Positions 23,507-31,144 of a DNA stretch of 64,000 nucleotides are shown here, piece by piece (position 1 is the first letter of the stretch; each line of letters opens with the position of its first letter). The notes below the pieces were generated by a model that was not told where the DNA came from, made no database searches, and saw only the letters and a list, made by a program, of their open reading frames with translations. The stretch comes from Actinacidiphila guanduensis (GTDB lineage: Bacteria; Actinomycetota; Actinomycetes; Streptomycetales; Streptomycetaceae): NCBI RefSeq assembly GCF_900103985.1, contig NZ_FNIE01000019.1, positions 1-64,000 on the forward strand. Reading direction: 5' to 3'. A program made the position numbers and the translations under genes.

Positions 23507-24052
23507 TCATCCGGTCAGCGCCGGTTCCAGCAGGTCGAGCGCGCACTCGATGGTCTCCGCGATGCGGTCCTCGGGCAGGCGCCCGCCGGCGACGAGCGCT
23601 CCCATGCCCTCGATCGTGCTGGCGAGGACCAGCCGGAGCGGGGTGACCTCTCCGTCGTCGCCCACGAACTCCCCTGTCAGCGCGAAGAGTTCGCGGGCCG
23701 CGTCGGGGGTGCGCTGCTTGGTGCGGAACATCAGGTCGAGGAGCGGGCCGTTGCCGGCGGCGAAGCGGACCCAGGCTTCCATGGCGGCCCGCAACTGGGC
23801 CCGGCTGCGCGGCGGGTGACCGTCGACGGCTTTGCGCAGCGCCGCGGTCAGCAAGGTGAAGCCCCGCGTGGCCAGGGCGTCGAGGAGGGCCTGGCGGTCG
23901 GCGAAGTGGCGCTGCGGGGCGCCGTGGCTGACCCCTGCCCGGCGGGCGAGCTCGCGCAGGGTGATCGCCTCGACACCGTCGTCGGCGAGGATGCGCTGCG
24001 CCTCGTCGAGGAGGGCGGTGCGCAGCGCGCCATGGTGATAGGGCCGTTCCAC
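23507..24052 (-). CDS. TetR-family repressor
   Basis: A 181-residue regulator. The HTH is ITLRELARRAGVSHGAPQRHFADRQALLDAL (about 30-60), where RHF ends the recognition helix. The C-terminal domain is helical and ligand-unknown. The start is GTG 24052; an ATG at 24060 is out of frame. It is divergent from the SDR at 24115 and shares the repeat region 24070-24106 with it. Confidence 0.87.
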   Translation of the reverse strand: MERPYHHGALRTALLDEAQRILADDGVEAITLRELARRAGVSHGAPQRHFADRQALLDALATRGFTLLTAALRKAVDGHPPRSRAQLRAAMEAWVRFAAGNGPLLDLMFRTKQRTPDAARELFALTGEFVGDDGEVTPLRLVLASTIEGMGALVAGGRLPEDRIAETIECALDLLEPALTG

Positions 24053-24069
24053 GGCGCCATCCTATCCAG

Positions 24070-24106
24070 ATGTAGACGTTGCCTACAATGTATCCAGCGT
24101 CTACAT
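24070..24106. promoter_or_regulatory. TetR operator region with nested inverted repeats
   Basis: Perfect 9-base arms ATGTAGACG (24070-24078) and CGTCTACAT (24098-24106) flank the gap. Inside, TGTAGAC (24071-24077) and GCCTACA (24081-24087) form a tighter near-palindrome around GTT. Three half-sites of the TGTAGRC type in 37 bp, 8 nt before the SDR start, fit binding of two repressor dimers. Confidence 0.75.
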
Positions 24107-24114
24107 TGGAGGGC

Positions 24115-24993
24115 ATGAGCCACTTCACCACGAAGGACATCCCCGACCTCTCCGGCCGTACCGCGATCGTGACGGGCGGGAGCAGCGGCATCGGCAAGGC
24201 GACCGCCGCCGCGCTGGCCCGGGCCGGCGCCCACGTCGTCATCGCCGCACGCGACACCGAGAAGGCCGCCCGGGCCGTAGGGGAGATGCCGGGCAGCGCC
24301 GAGGCCCGCGCGCTCGACCTCGCCGATCTGGGGAGCGTGCGGCGCTTCGCCGAGGCGTGGGAGGGGCCGATCGACCTGCTGATCAACAACGCCGGGGTCG
24401 CCGCCGACACGCTGCGGCACACCGCGGACGGCTTCGAGACGCAGTTCGGCACCAACCACCTCGGCCACTTCGCGCTCACCGGCCTGCTGCTCCCCCACGT
24501 CACCGGTCGCGTCGTCACCGTCGCCTCGCAGGCCGAGCGGATGGCCCGCGCCGACTTCCTCGACGACCCCAACTTCGCCTCGCGGCCGTACAACGGCTCG
24601 GTCGCCTACAACAACTCCAAGCTCGCCAATCTGCTCTTCGTCGCCGAACTCGCCCGCCGCCTGGAGGAGTCCGGCTCCCCCGTACGCGCGATGGCCGCGC
24701 ACCCGGGCCTGGTCGCGACCGCGATCTACGACCGTCCCGGCCCGCGCCGCTTCAGCATCTGGTCCGCCCTGGTCCCCCTGCTCGCCCAACAGCCCGACGA
24801 GGGCGCCCTGCCCACGCTGTACGCAGCGGTCGCCGACCTGCCGACCAACACCTTCACCGGCCCCCGCCACCTGATGCACATGCGCGGCGGCGCCACGGTC
24901 ATCAAGCGCTCCCCCACAGCCGCCGACCCCGAGCTGGCCCGCCGCCTGTGGGACCTCTCCACCCACCTCACCCAGCCGGCCCTCACCCTCTGA
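24115..24993 (+). CDS. Short-chain dehydrogenase/reductase, retinol-dehydrogenase-like
   Basis: A 292-residue SDR with TGGSSGIG (20-27), NNAG (91-94), Ser138 and Y165-x3-K169 (YNNSK). The TNHLGHFALTGLLLP and AHPGLVAT segments are typical of the retinol-dehydrogenase/WWOX-like branch (oxidoreductases of variable substrate). ATG 24115 is preceded by GGAGG. It is the likely target of the divergent TetR; the ligand or substrate is not predictable. Confidence 0.9.
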   Translation: MSHFTTKDIPDLSGRTAIVTGGSSGIGKATAAALARAGAHVVIAARDTEKAARAVGEMPGSAEARALDLADLGSVRRFAEAWEGPIDLLINNAGVAADTLRHTADGFETQFGTNHLGHFALTGLLLPHVTGRVVTVASQAERMARADFLDDPNFASRPYNGSVAYNNSKLANLLFVAELARRLEESGSPVRAMAAHPGLVATAIYDRPGPRRFSIWSALVPLLAQQPDEGALPTLYAAVADLPTNTFTGPRHLMHMRGGATVIKRSPTAADPELARRLWDLSTHLTQPALTL

Positions 24994-25005
24994 CCGCCCG
25001 CCCCG

Positions 25006-25046
25006 CCCGGCCCCCTCGCCGCCCGCCGACGAGCCCTCGGGCCGGG
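25006..25046. terminator. Hairpin between convergent SDR and DUF genes
   Basis: CCCGGCCC (25006-25013) and GGGCCGGG (25039-25046) form an 8-bp stem in the 74-bp gap between two convergent stops. The loop is long (25 nt), so terminator strength is uncertain. Confidence 0.4.
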
Positions 25047-25067
25047 TCACCTCCCCGCACCCGCGGG

Positions 25068-25631
25068 TTACTTGAGCAGCCGGAAGCCCGAACGGCCGGC
25101 CCAGGCCCGCAGGAACCCCGGCGCCCCCAGCGCCATGGGGTACTCCCCCTCGGTGATGCCGAGCACGCCCGGTAGTCCGGTGACCAGAGGCGCCTGGCCG
25201 TTGAGCAGTTCGGCCTTGACCACGCCCCCGATCGTGTCGGCGACGGCCGCGGTCAGCAGCGCCGTCGCCGTGTGGTCGATCCTGTCGTTGCAGCCGGCGC
25301 TGACGTTCACCGCCTGCACCGGCCGGAAGCCGAGCACCGCCGCGACCTCGGGTTCGTCCTCGTGCTCGGCCTCGAAGAGGCTCTGGTCCCCCGCGCCCGG
25401 ACCCATCAGGTACACCAGGAACGGGCGGTGCCCGTCTGTCCCGTCCGCCCCTTGTGCATGCGGTCCGCCTGGCGTACCGCCCAGCCGCTCCACAGGCACG
25501 CTGATGTCGAAGAACCCCGGGCGCGGGGACTCGCAGCGGGACGAGAGCCCGCGCACCAGGGCGTCGAACCCGCCCAGCGCGGCCGGGGACAGCGGCTGGG
25601 CGAGTTCGATCACCAGCGTCGGACCAGGCAT
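25068..25631 (-). CDS. Small uncharacterised actinobacterial protein (DUF6368-like)
   Basis: A 187-residue cytoplasmic protein starting MPGPTLVIELAQPLSPAALG and containing AAVLGFRPVQAVNVSAGCND and a DHTATALLTAAVADTIGGVV helix, then GTPYPM-like GEYPMALGAPGFLRAW. It resembles the actinobacterial DUF6368 family as I remember it; no function is known. ATG 25631 is preferred to an in-frame TTG at 25652. It is on the same strand as, and downstream of, the large secreted fusion (98-bp gap). Confidence 0.7.
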   Translation of the reverse strand: MPGPTLVIELAQPLSPAALGGFDALVRGLSSRCESPRPGFFDISVPVERLGGTPGGPHAQGADGTDGHRPFLVYLMGPGAGDQSLFEAEHEDEPEVAAVLGFRPVQAVNVSAGCNDRIDHTATALLTAAVADTIGGVVKAELLNGQAPLVTGLPGVLGITEGEYPMALGAPGFLRAWAGRSGFRLLK

Positions 25632-25728
25632 GCCCGCGAGCCTAACTCCCAAGCCGACTCTCCCGCGGCCCGGTTGACGCCCGCGGGCCCGGCACGAGCC
25701 GCAGCGACGGCCGCCGTTCCCACCTCCT

Positions 25729-28700
25729 TCACCGCAGGAGGCTCAAGTCCACGGCGTTTGCCAGGGCTTGCATGCCGGATTCGTTCGGGTGGAGGTGGTC
25801 GCCCGAGTCGAAGGCCGGGTTGAGGGTGGTGGGGTCCGTGGGGGACGCGGCCGCCGCGGCGAAGTCGACCACTCCGTCGAAGGCGCCGCTGGTGCGGATC
25901 CAGGTGTTGACCGACTCGCGCATCGCCTCGGCCGCTTCGGAGTAGTAGACGTTGCCCTTGTCGGGGAGGAGGGTGGCGCCGATGACGCGGACGCCCGCCG
26001 CGTGGGCCTGGGCGATCAGGGTGCGGTAGCCGTCGGTCAGGTCCTGGACGGTGAGCGGGGCGCCGCCGGGGCCCGCGTTGTTGCCGATGTCGTTGATGCC
26101 CTCCAGCAGGATGACGTCCTTCACGCCCGGCTGGGCGAGGGCGTCGTGCGCGAAACGCTTGGTCGCGCTCACCCCCTGCCAGATGTTCGGCACGTCGGTG
26201 AGCACCCGGTTGCCGCCGATGCCCGCGTCCACCACGGCCTTCGGATTGCCGGCGGCGGCGAGCCGGCGGGCCAGGTCGTCGGGCCAGCGGTGGTACGCCC
26301 CGGTGGGGGTGTTGTAGCCGTCGGTGATGGAGTCGCCGAAGGCCACAACGGTGCCGCGCGCGGTGGAGGGCACGACGTCCAGCCCCGACAGGTAGTACCA
26401 GGAGGTGGTCGAGGCAACGTAGTTGCCGTCACCGGTGTCGGCGGTGTGGTCGCCGGGCGCCGACAGGTACGTGGTGTCGAAGGCGTCGGAGTGCCAGGTC
26501 GCCGAGCTGGTGGCCTGCGGCAGGTAGAGGCTCACCAGCAGGTTCTGCTCGGCGGCGACCGTCAGCGGGATCGGGTCGCTGACCAGCTCGCCACCGGCCG
26601 GGATCGTCACCGCCGCCTTGTGGCCGAAGGTGACCTGGTGCTCTGTGCCGGGCCGTGCGGTCGCCTGGGTGGCCTGGAGGGCGATGCGGACCTCGCCGAC
26701 GGCGAGCGGCGTGGTGGAGCGCAGGTTGGACAGGTGGATGCGCAGCGAGCTGCCGCCGACGCTCGGGTGGACGACCATCCGCAGCGTACGGTCGTCGAAG
26801 TTCGGCCCGCCGATCGTCATGCTCGGCGACCACGCCGAGACGCGCGAGGCCGCGCCCGCCACCGTCCGGGCGCCGGCCGCTCCCCGCGAACTGCCCGCCT
26901 GCTCGTACCCGACCGCCTGTCGCGAAGCGTTCACCTGCCCGGGACCGGCCGCCTGTCGGAACGCCCCCGGCTCCTCGTACCCGGCCATCCGCTCGGAACC
27001 GCTCGTCTGCACGGACCCGCCCGGCTCTTCGTACCCTGCCACCTGACTCGAACCCGAGCCCGCCACCGTGAAGCCGTCCACCAGCAGGTACGTGCCGCCG
27101 CGCTTGGTGACCGTCAGCGTGTGGGGGCCGGGCGGCAGGCCGGTGACGGAGTAGAGCGTCTGGCGCGTGTGCCGCTCGGGCGTGGCCGCGTCCACCGTCC
27201 CCTTGTCCGTGCCGTCGACAGTGACGTCGACCGGGCCCTCGTCCCCGTTGGTCTCGGTGACGAAGGACGCGCCCGTGCCGGTGAAGGAGAACGTCGCCGA
27301 GGCGCCGTCGGACTGCGTGTAGTGCACGCCGTCGTCGAGGTCGCCGAGGCCGCGCGAGCCACTGAAGGACCAGGAGCCGCGGTAGGCGACCCGCAGGTCG
27401 TCGTCATCGGCGACCGCGCCGGGTGCCCGGTCCGGGCCTGCCGCCGCGATGACCGCCTGCGCGGCCGGCGGCCAGTTCCCGTCCGTGACGACGGTCGCCT
27501 GCTCGACGTCCACGTCGGTGCCGTTGTTGCTGTACGCGGCGGTGTCGCTGAAGTTGTCGTGGATGCGGTCGTCGTGGATGGTGGGCGTCCACAGGCTGAG
27601 CCACTGCGAACCCCCGCCGAAGCGGATGACGTTGTCGTGGGTGTCCCACTGCGAGCTGCCCTCGTCGTGGTAGATCATGTTGCACCCGTCGATGCACTCG
27701 GAGAGCACGTTGCCGGCGAACTCCGAGGGCGCGGACTGCCCGCCGAGGGTGTAGACGGGCCCGCCGTCGAAGAGCGCGCCCATGACGCTGTGCACGTGGT
27801 TGCCGATGATCCTGTTGCCGCCGCCGTACGTGGTGCCGTGCCGGCACGGGTCGGGCAGTCCTTGCTTGGCCTGCAGCGTGCAACTCGACGCCCAACCCCA
27901 GCCCCAGCCGAGGGAGATACCGGAGTACGGGGTGTAGCCGACGTCGTTGTGGGACAGCAGCGTGCCGCGCGCGTGGCCCACCCAGATGCCGACGGCGTCG
28001 GAGTACTCCTGGCCGGGGAACTGCACGACGCTGTCGGAGACGGTGTCGCCGCTGGTCATCAGCGCGGGGTCGGTCTGGTAGTAGTCGTCCACCTCGCCGA
28101 TGGCGACGCCGACGCCGGAGGTGTCGGTCACGGTGGAGGCGTCGACCGCCGAGTCCTGCGTCTGGTCGGCGAGTGCGATACCGCTGGTGCCGGTGTCGCG
28201 GACGGTGTCCTGGGAGAAGTCGACCCGCAGGCCCCGGTGCACCTGGACGGCGGCCGGGATCTTGACGGGGGTGCGGGTGGTCGGGTCCCACAGCACGCCG
28301 GCCTGGTTGTCGACGTAGCCGGCGGCCGTCGGCGTGTTCCAGGCGGTGTAGGCGAAGGTCAGGCCCTGGACGGAGATGTCGTGCACGGGCGCGATGGCGT
28401 CGGGGATCACCGTGAAGCCGTCCACGAGCAGGAACGAGCCGCCGGTCTTGACCAGTTTGAGGGTGTGCGGGCCCTTGGCCAGGCCGGTGACGGAGGCCAG
28501 CACCTGCTGGGCGAGCCGTTCGGGGCCGCTGCCGGAGACGGTCGCGCGCTTGGTGCCGTCGATGTAGACGTCGGCGGTGCCCTCGTCGCTGTTGGTCTCC
28601 GACAGGACCTGGATACCGGTGCCGTCGAAGGCGTAGCTCACCGAGTCGCCGTCGGTGGAGGTGTAGTGGACGTCGTCGCCGAGGTCGCCGAGGTGCCGCC

Positions 28701-29697
28701 CGCCGGAGGTGCTCCAACTGCCGCTGTACGTCGCCCGCCAGTCGGAGTCGTTCAGCGGCGCGAGGTGGCCGGGGGTGCCGGAGGCGTCGAACAGCTCGGT
28801 GGTGAGCGGGAGTTCGACGTCGGCGGTGGCCAGGTCCTCACCGGGGCGCGGCACGTAGTAGAGGTGGCCGGCGTCCTGGTCGAGGTAGAACTGGCCGGGA
28901 GTGCCGAGCAGTTGGTAGGCGTTCTCCAGCCAGCTGATGCCGTCCAGGGTGGGCAGGCCGGCGCCGTTCAAGGGGAAGCCGGGGTTCGGCACCGAGGTGT
29001 GGTTGTTGGTCCAGCAGCCCGGGTCCACGGTGAGGTCCGAACCGCCGGACGCGGAGCGGGAGATGCCGGCCAGCGGGCAGCGCATCTGCTTCCAGCCGTT
29101 GTCCTGCACGACCTCGACGCGGGCCGGGTCGGTCCAACTCGCGTACGACGGGTCGCCGGTGGTGAAACCGGTCGACGTGACGGAGAAGCCGCCGGGGTTG
29201 CGCGGGCCGCGATCGCGCTCGGCGCGGACCCCGTTGACGAACAGGACGCGTCCGGTGGTGCCGGGGGGCACGTCCGCGCGGTAGATGTGCTTGGCGGCGT
29301 CCACCTCGGTGAAGCCGGTGACGCGGGTGGCGCCGCTCAGGACGGGCTGCTGGCCCGGCGCTGCGCGGTAGACCACCGGGTGGCCCGGCCGCCCGGAGTC
29401 CTGCGGGCCGAGTTTCAGCGGCGCCGTCAACCGGTAGGTGCCGCCCGCGAGTTCGACGACGACGTCGCCTGCGGCGTGCGGGACCAGGGCGCGGGCCCGG
29501 TCGCGGGCGGCCGTCAGCGAGCAGGGGTCCTGCGGGCCGCACCGATCGCCGTGCCCGGCGGGGGCGACGTGCAGGACGTCGGCGGTGGCGGCGCTCGCCG
29601 CGCTCGCGGTCGGGGACCCGGCGAGGCCGAGGACCGCGAGGGCTGCCGTGACAGCGACGGCGGCGGCACTGCGGCAGGCGGCAAGGGCGCTGCGCAT
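25729..29697 (-). CDS. Secreted fusion: GH141-like beta-helix with two inserted jelly-roll domains, plus SGNH esterase
   Basis: A 1322-residue secreted protein. Signal peptide 1-34. Residues 40-310 and 433-760 form a right-handed beta-helix of the GH141 type (VVELAGGTYRLTAPLKLG, WLENAYQLLGTPGQFYLDQD, HLYYVPRPGEDLATADVEL). Two copies of a roughly 115-residue jelly-roll-like module (317-432 and 765-880; YSGSWSTSGGRHLGDL versus YRGSWSFSGSRGLGDL, both ending LLVDGFTV) interrupt and follow it. Residues 881-950 are a linker with three AGYEEPG-like repeats. Residues 950-1110 match the beta domain that precedes many streptomycete SGNH hydrolases, and 1115-1322 the esterase: GDSITDG (S1123), GGNR, GIND, and D1300-x2-H1303. 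GH141 includes fucosidases of rhamnogalacturonan II and xylanases; SGNH domains often deacetylate glycans. ATG 29697 follows GGAG. It stands alone. Confidence 0.85.
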   Translation of the reverse strand: MRSALAACRSAAAVAVTAALAVLGLAGSPTASAASAATADVLHVAPAGHGDRCGPQDPCSLTAARDRARALVPHAAGDVVVELAGGTYRLTAPLKLGPQDSGRPGHPVVYRAAPGQQPVLSGATRVTGFTEVDAAKHIYRADVPPGTTGRVLFVNGVRAERDRGPRNPGGFSVTSTGFTTGDPSYASWTDPARVEVVQDNGWKQMRCPLAGISRSASGGSDLTVDPGCWTNNHTSVPNPGFPLNGAGLPTLDGISWLENAYQLLGTPGQFYLDQDAGHLYYVPRPGEDLATADVELPLTTELFDASGTPGHLAPLNDSDWRATYSGSWSTSGGRHLGDLGDDVHYTSTDGDSVSYAFDGTGIQVLSETNSDEGTADVYIDGTKRATVSGSGPERLAQQVLASVTGLAKGPHTLKLVKTGGSFLLVDGFTVIPDAIAPVHDISVQGLTFAYTAWNTPTAAGYVDNQAGVLWDPTTRTPVKIPAAVQVHRGLRVDFSQDTVRDTGTSGIALADQTQDSAVDASTVTDTSGVGVAIGEVDDYYQTDPALMTSGDTVSDSVVQFPGQEYSDAVGIWVGHARGTLLSHNDVGYTPYSGISLGWGWGWASSCTLQAKQGLPDPCRHGTTYGGGNRIIGNHVHSVMGALFDGGPVYTLGGQSAPSEFAGNVLSECIDGCNMIYHDEGSSQWDTHDNVIRFGGGSQWLSLWTPTIHDDRIHDNFSDTAAYSNNGTDVDVEQATVVTDGNWPPAAQAVIAAAGPDRAPGAVADDDDLRVAYRGSWSFSGSRGLGDLDDGVHYTQSDGASATFSFTGTGASFVTETNGDEGPVDVTVDGTDKGTVDAATPERHTRQTLYSVTGLPPGPHTLTVTKRGGTYLLVDGFTVAGSGSSQVAGYEEPGGSVQTSGSERMAGYEEPGAFRQAAGPGQVNASRQAVGYEQAGSSRGAAGARTVAGAASRVSAWSPSMTIGGPNFDDRTLRMVVHPSVGGSSLRIHLSNLRSTTPLAVGEVRIALQATQATARPGTEHQVTFGHKAAVTIPAGGELVSDPIPLTVAAEQNLLVSLYLPQATSSATWHSDAFDTTYLSAPGDHTADTGDGNYVASTTSWYYLSGLDVVPSTARGTVVAFGDSITDGYNTPTGAYHRWPDDLARRLAAAGNPKAVVDAGIGGNRVLTDVPNIWQGVSATKRFAHDALAQPGVKDVILLEGINDIGNNAGPGGAPLTVQDLTDGYRTLIAQAHAAGVRVIGATLLPDKGNVYYSEAAEAMRESVNTWIRTSGAFDGVVDFAAAAASPTDPTTLNPAFDSGDHLHPNESGMQALANAVDLSLLR

Positions 29698-30107
29698 CGT
29701 GTGAACTCCATCGACGGTGGCGGAGGGTGCAGACGTCCCATGAATGTAGGGGAGTTGACCTTCGCTGCCTAGAGATGAGCACGATGTTTCACCGGGAGAT
29801 CGGACCTCTACGGCGAGGTTGCCGCCGGAGTTGCCGCCGGACCGGGCCAGGGGCCGCGGCCGCGCGGATGTCGGCGGCGCGCGGCCGCCGCTCGCGGCGG
29901 GTACGGCGGGTACGGCGGGTACGGTTTACGGGCGCCGGTCACCGGCAGGCCGCGCCTCGCCGGACCTGTCGGCTGCCGGCGGGACCGCCCAGTCCAAAGG
30001 GGCCGGAAACCCCTGTCGAATCACGTCAGTTCGGCGTCAACGGCGTGTCAGCGGGGCGTGGCACAGTATTTCTCGTGAGCGGGACGGGAAACCGGACCGG
30101 AACACAG
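29698..30107. other. Intergenic region upstream of the tRNA-like array
   Basis: No gene is visible. It holds the leader of the minus-strand fusion gene (with TACATT near 29741 as a possible -10 on the minus strand), a 9-bp tandem repeat GCGGGTACG x3 near 29897-29923, and the presumed promoter region of the tRNA-like array, with CACAGTATTT (30063-30070) as the only AT-rich patch close to it. Confidence 0.5.
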
Positions 30108-30194
30108 GGAGAGGTGCCCGGAGCGGCTTATCGGGGACCACCACACGGCGGTCGGGCCTCACAGCCCGCGCAGGTTCGAATCCTGCCCTCTCCG
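30108..30194 (+). tRNA. tRNA-Ser-like gene, copy 1, non-canonical anticodon loop
   Basis: An 87-nt class II tRNA shape. Acceptor GGAGAGG/CCTCTCC is 7 bp, with discriminator G; D-stem CCCG/CGGG with the invariant GG in its loop; variable arm GGGC-CTCACA-GCCC; T-arm GCAGG-TTCGAAT-CCTGC is perfect. Long variable arm plus G73 fit serine identity. The anticodon arm is abnormal: stem ACCAC/GCGGT has an A-C mismatch and encloses only six bases, CACACG, instead of seven, and lacks the universal U33. It therefore should not decode normally. SerRS does not read the anticodon in known bacterial systems, so charging remains possible. CCA is not encoded directly after the discriminator. Confidence 0.7.
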
Positions 30195-30213
30195 CGCACC
30201 ACAACAAAACCCA

Positions 30214-30300
30214 GGAGAGGTGCCCGGAGCGGCTTATCGGGGACCACCACACGGCGGTCGGGCCTCACAGCCCGCGCAGGTTCGAATCCTGCCCTCTCCG
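30214..30300 (+). tRNA. tRNA-Ser-like gene, copy 2
   Basis: Identical to copy 1 over all 87 nt, including the six-base loop CACACG, and separated from it by a 19-nt spacer. The period of the array is 106 bp. Perfect identity of both arms and loop argues for recent duplication or active homogenisation, not random decay. Confidence 0.7.
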
Positions 30301-30319
30301 CGCACCACAACAAAACCCA

Positions 30320-30406
30320 GGAGAGGTGCCCGGAGCGGCTCATCGGGGACCACCACACGGCGGTCGGGCCTCACAGCCCGCGCAGGTTCGAATCCTGCCC
30401 TCTCCG
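30320..30406 (+). tRNA. tRNA-Ser-like gene, copy 3
   Basis: Identical to copies 1 and 2 except for T to C at 30341 in the D-loop. The preceding 19-nt spacer repeats that between copies 1 and 2 (CGCACCACAACAAAACCCA); the array ends here and is followed by the hairpin at 30428-30440. The non-canonical anticodon loop is retained in all three. Confidence 0.7.
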
Positions 30407-30427
30407 CAATGTCACGCTGTACGGCGG

Positions 30428-30440
30428 CGGCTTCGAGCCG
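30428..30440 (+). terminator. Terminator after the tRNA-like array
   Basis: CGGCTTCGAGCCG folds as a 5-bp stem with a TCG loop and is followed by TTTCC, 22 nt after copy 3. It also lies just past the stop of the convergent TetR gene. Confidence 0.55.
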
Positions 30441-30455
30441 TTTCCTGGCCGGCGG

Positions 30456-31034
30456 TCAGCCCAGCGTCCCGGCTGCCGTACGCAGTTCCTCCAGCGCGGC
30501 CAGCGCGTGGGGGGCGAGCCCCGTCGCGTCGTCGCGCTCGCCCTCGGACCACCGCGCGTAGCCCCGTTTGAAGGCGAGCACCCCCAGTTCCGCCGCGAGG
30601 TGAGCGGTCGGGTCGGGGACGCCCCGGGCGCTGAGCGCGTCCCTCATGGCGTCCGCGAGGCCGATGTTCTTCAGCGCGTCCCGCTCCTGCAACTCGGCAC
30701 TGGCCGCGATGGCCGCCTTCAGGCGCGGGCCGAGGTCCCGGTTGACCGGCCCCATCGCGGCCGAGGCGCGCTCCAGCCCGGCGGCGACCGCCTCCAGCGG
30801 GCTCGCCCCCTGCGGCGCCTGCGCGATGCCCTCGGCGAGCAGCCGGCTCAGCGTCGCCTGCCCGGCCACCAGGACCTCGCGCTTGTCGGAGAAGTACCGG
30901 AAGAACGTGCTCCTGGTGACGCCGGCGCGCGCGGCGATCTCCGCCACGGTCGTGGCGTCGTACCCCTGCTCGGTGAAGAGGTCCACGGCCGCGACGACCA
31001 GTCGCTCCTGCGCCCCCGGTTGCCATCGGGCCAT
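30456..31034 (-). CDS. TetR-family repressor
   Basis: A 192-residue regulator with HTH AAVDLFTEQGYDATTVAEIA, then ARAGVTRSTFFRYFSDKREV (about 30-55) and a C-terminal domain of the MftR-like type (LGPRLKAAIAASAELQERDA). ATG 31034 follows GGTAGGGTG. It is divergent from the epimerase-like gene at 31145, with two matching 24-bp operators between them, and convergent with the tRNA-like array. Confidence 0.88.
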   Translation of the reverse strand: MARWQPGAQERLVVAAVDLFTEQGYDATTVAEIAARAGVTRSTFFRYFSDKREVLVAGQATLSRLLAEGIAQAPQGASPLEAVAAGLERASAAMGPVNRDLGPRLKAAIAASAELQERDALKNIGLADAMRDALSARGVPDPTAHLAAELGVLAFKRGYARWSEGERDDATGLAPHALAALEELRTAAGTLG

Positions 31035-31053
31035 GGGAAACACCCTACCAGCA

Positions 31054-31110
31054 GTGATGCGACAGGTGTCCCGTCGCTCTGTTACGGTGATGGGACAGGA
31101 GTCCCGTCAC
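31054..31110. promoter_or_regulatory. Two 24-bp TetR operators
   Basis: 31087-31110 has arms GTGATGGGAC and GTCCCGTCAC around AGGA (one mismatched pair). 31054-31077 is the related GTGATGCGACAGGTGTCCCG followed by TCGC. Starts are 33 bp apart, so the sites lie on nearly the same helix face. They cover the gap between the TetR start (31034) and the epimerase start (31145). Confidence 0.78.
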
Positions 31111-31144
31111 TCATCGGGTTCCTCACCCACTTCGGGAGAGACTC

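Noticed and set aside
25768-29772. A 1334-codon plus-strand open frame opposite the secreted fusion
   Set aside because: It is a shadow of the real gene: biased composition, no motifs, no start signals.
30037-30358. Short minus-strand frames with repeated RAGFEPARAV
   Set aside because: This peptide is the typical reverse translation of a tRNA T-arm and variable arm; the frames are artefacts of the tRNA-like repeats.
30108-30406. tRNA-like array considered as an attachment site for an integrated element
   Set aside because: No integrase, excisionase or flanking direct repeat of a tRNA 3' end is visible in the window.
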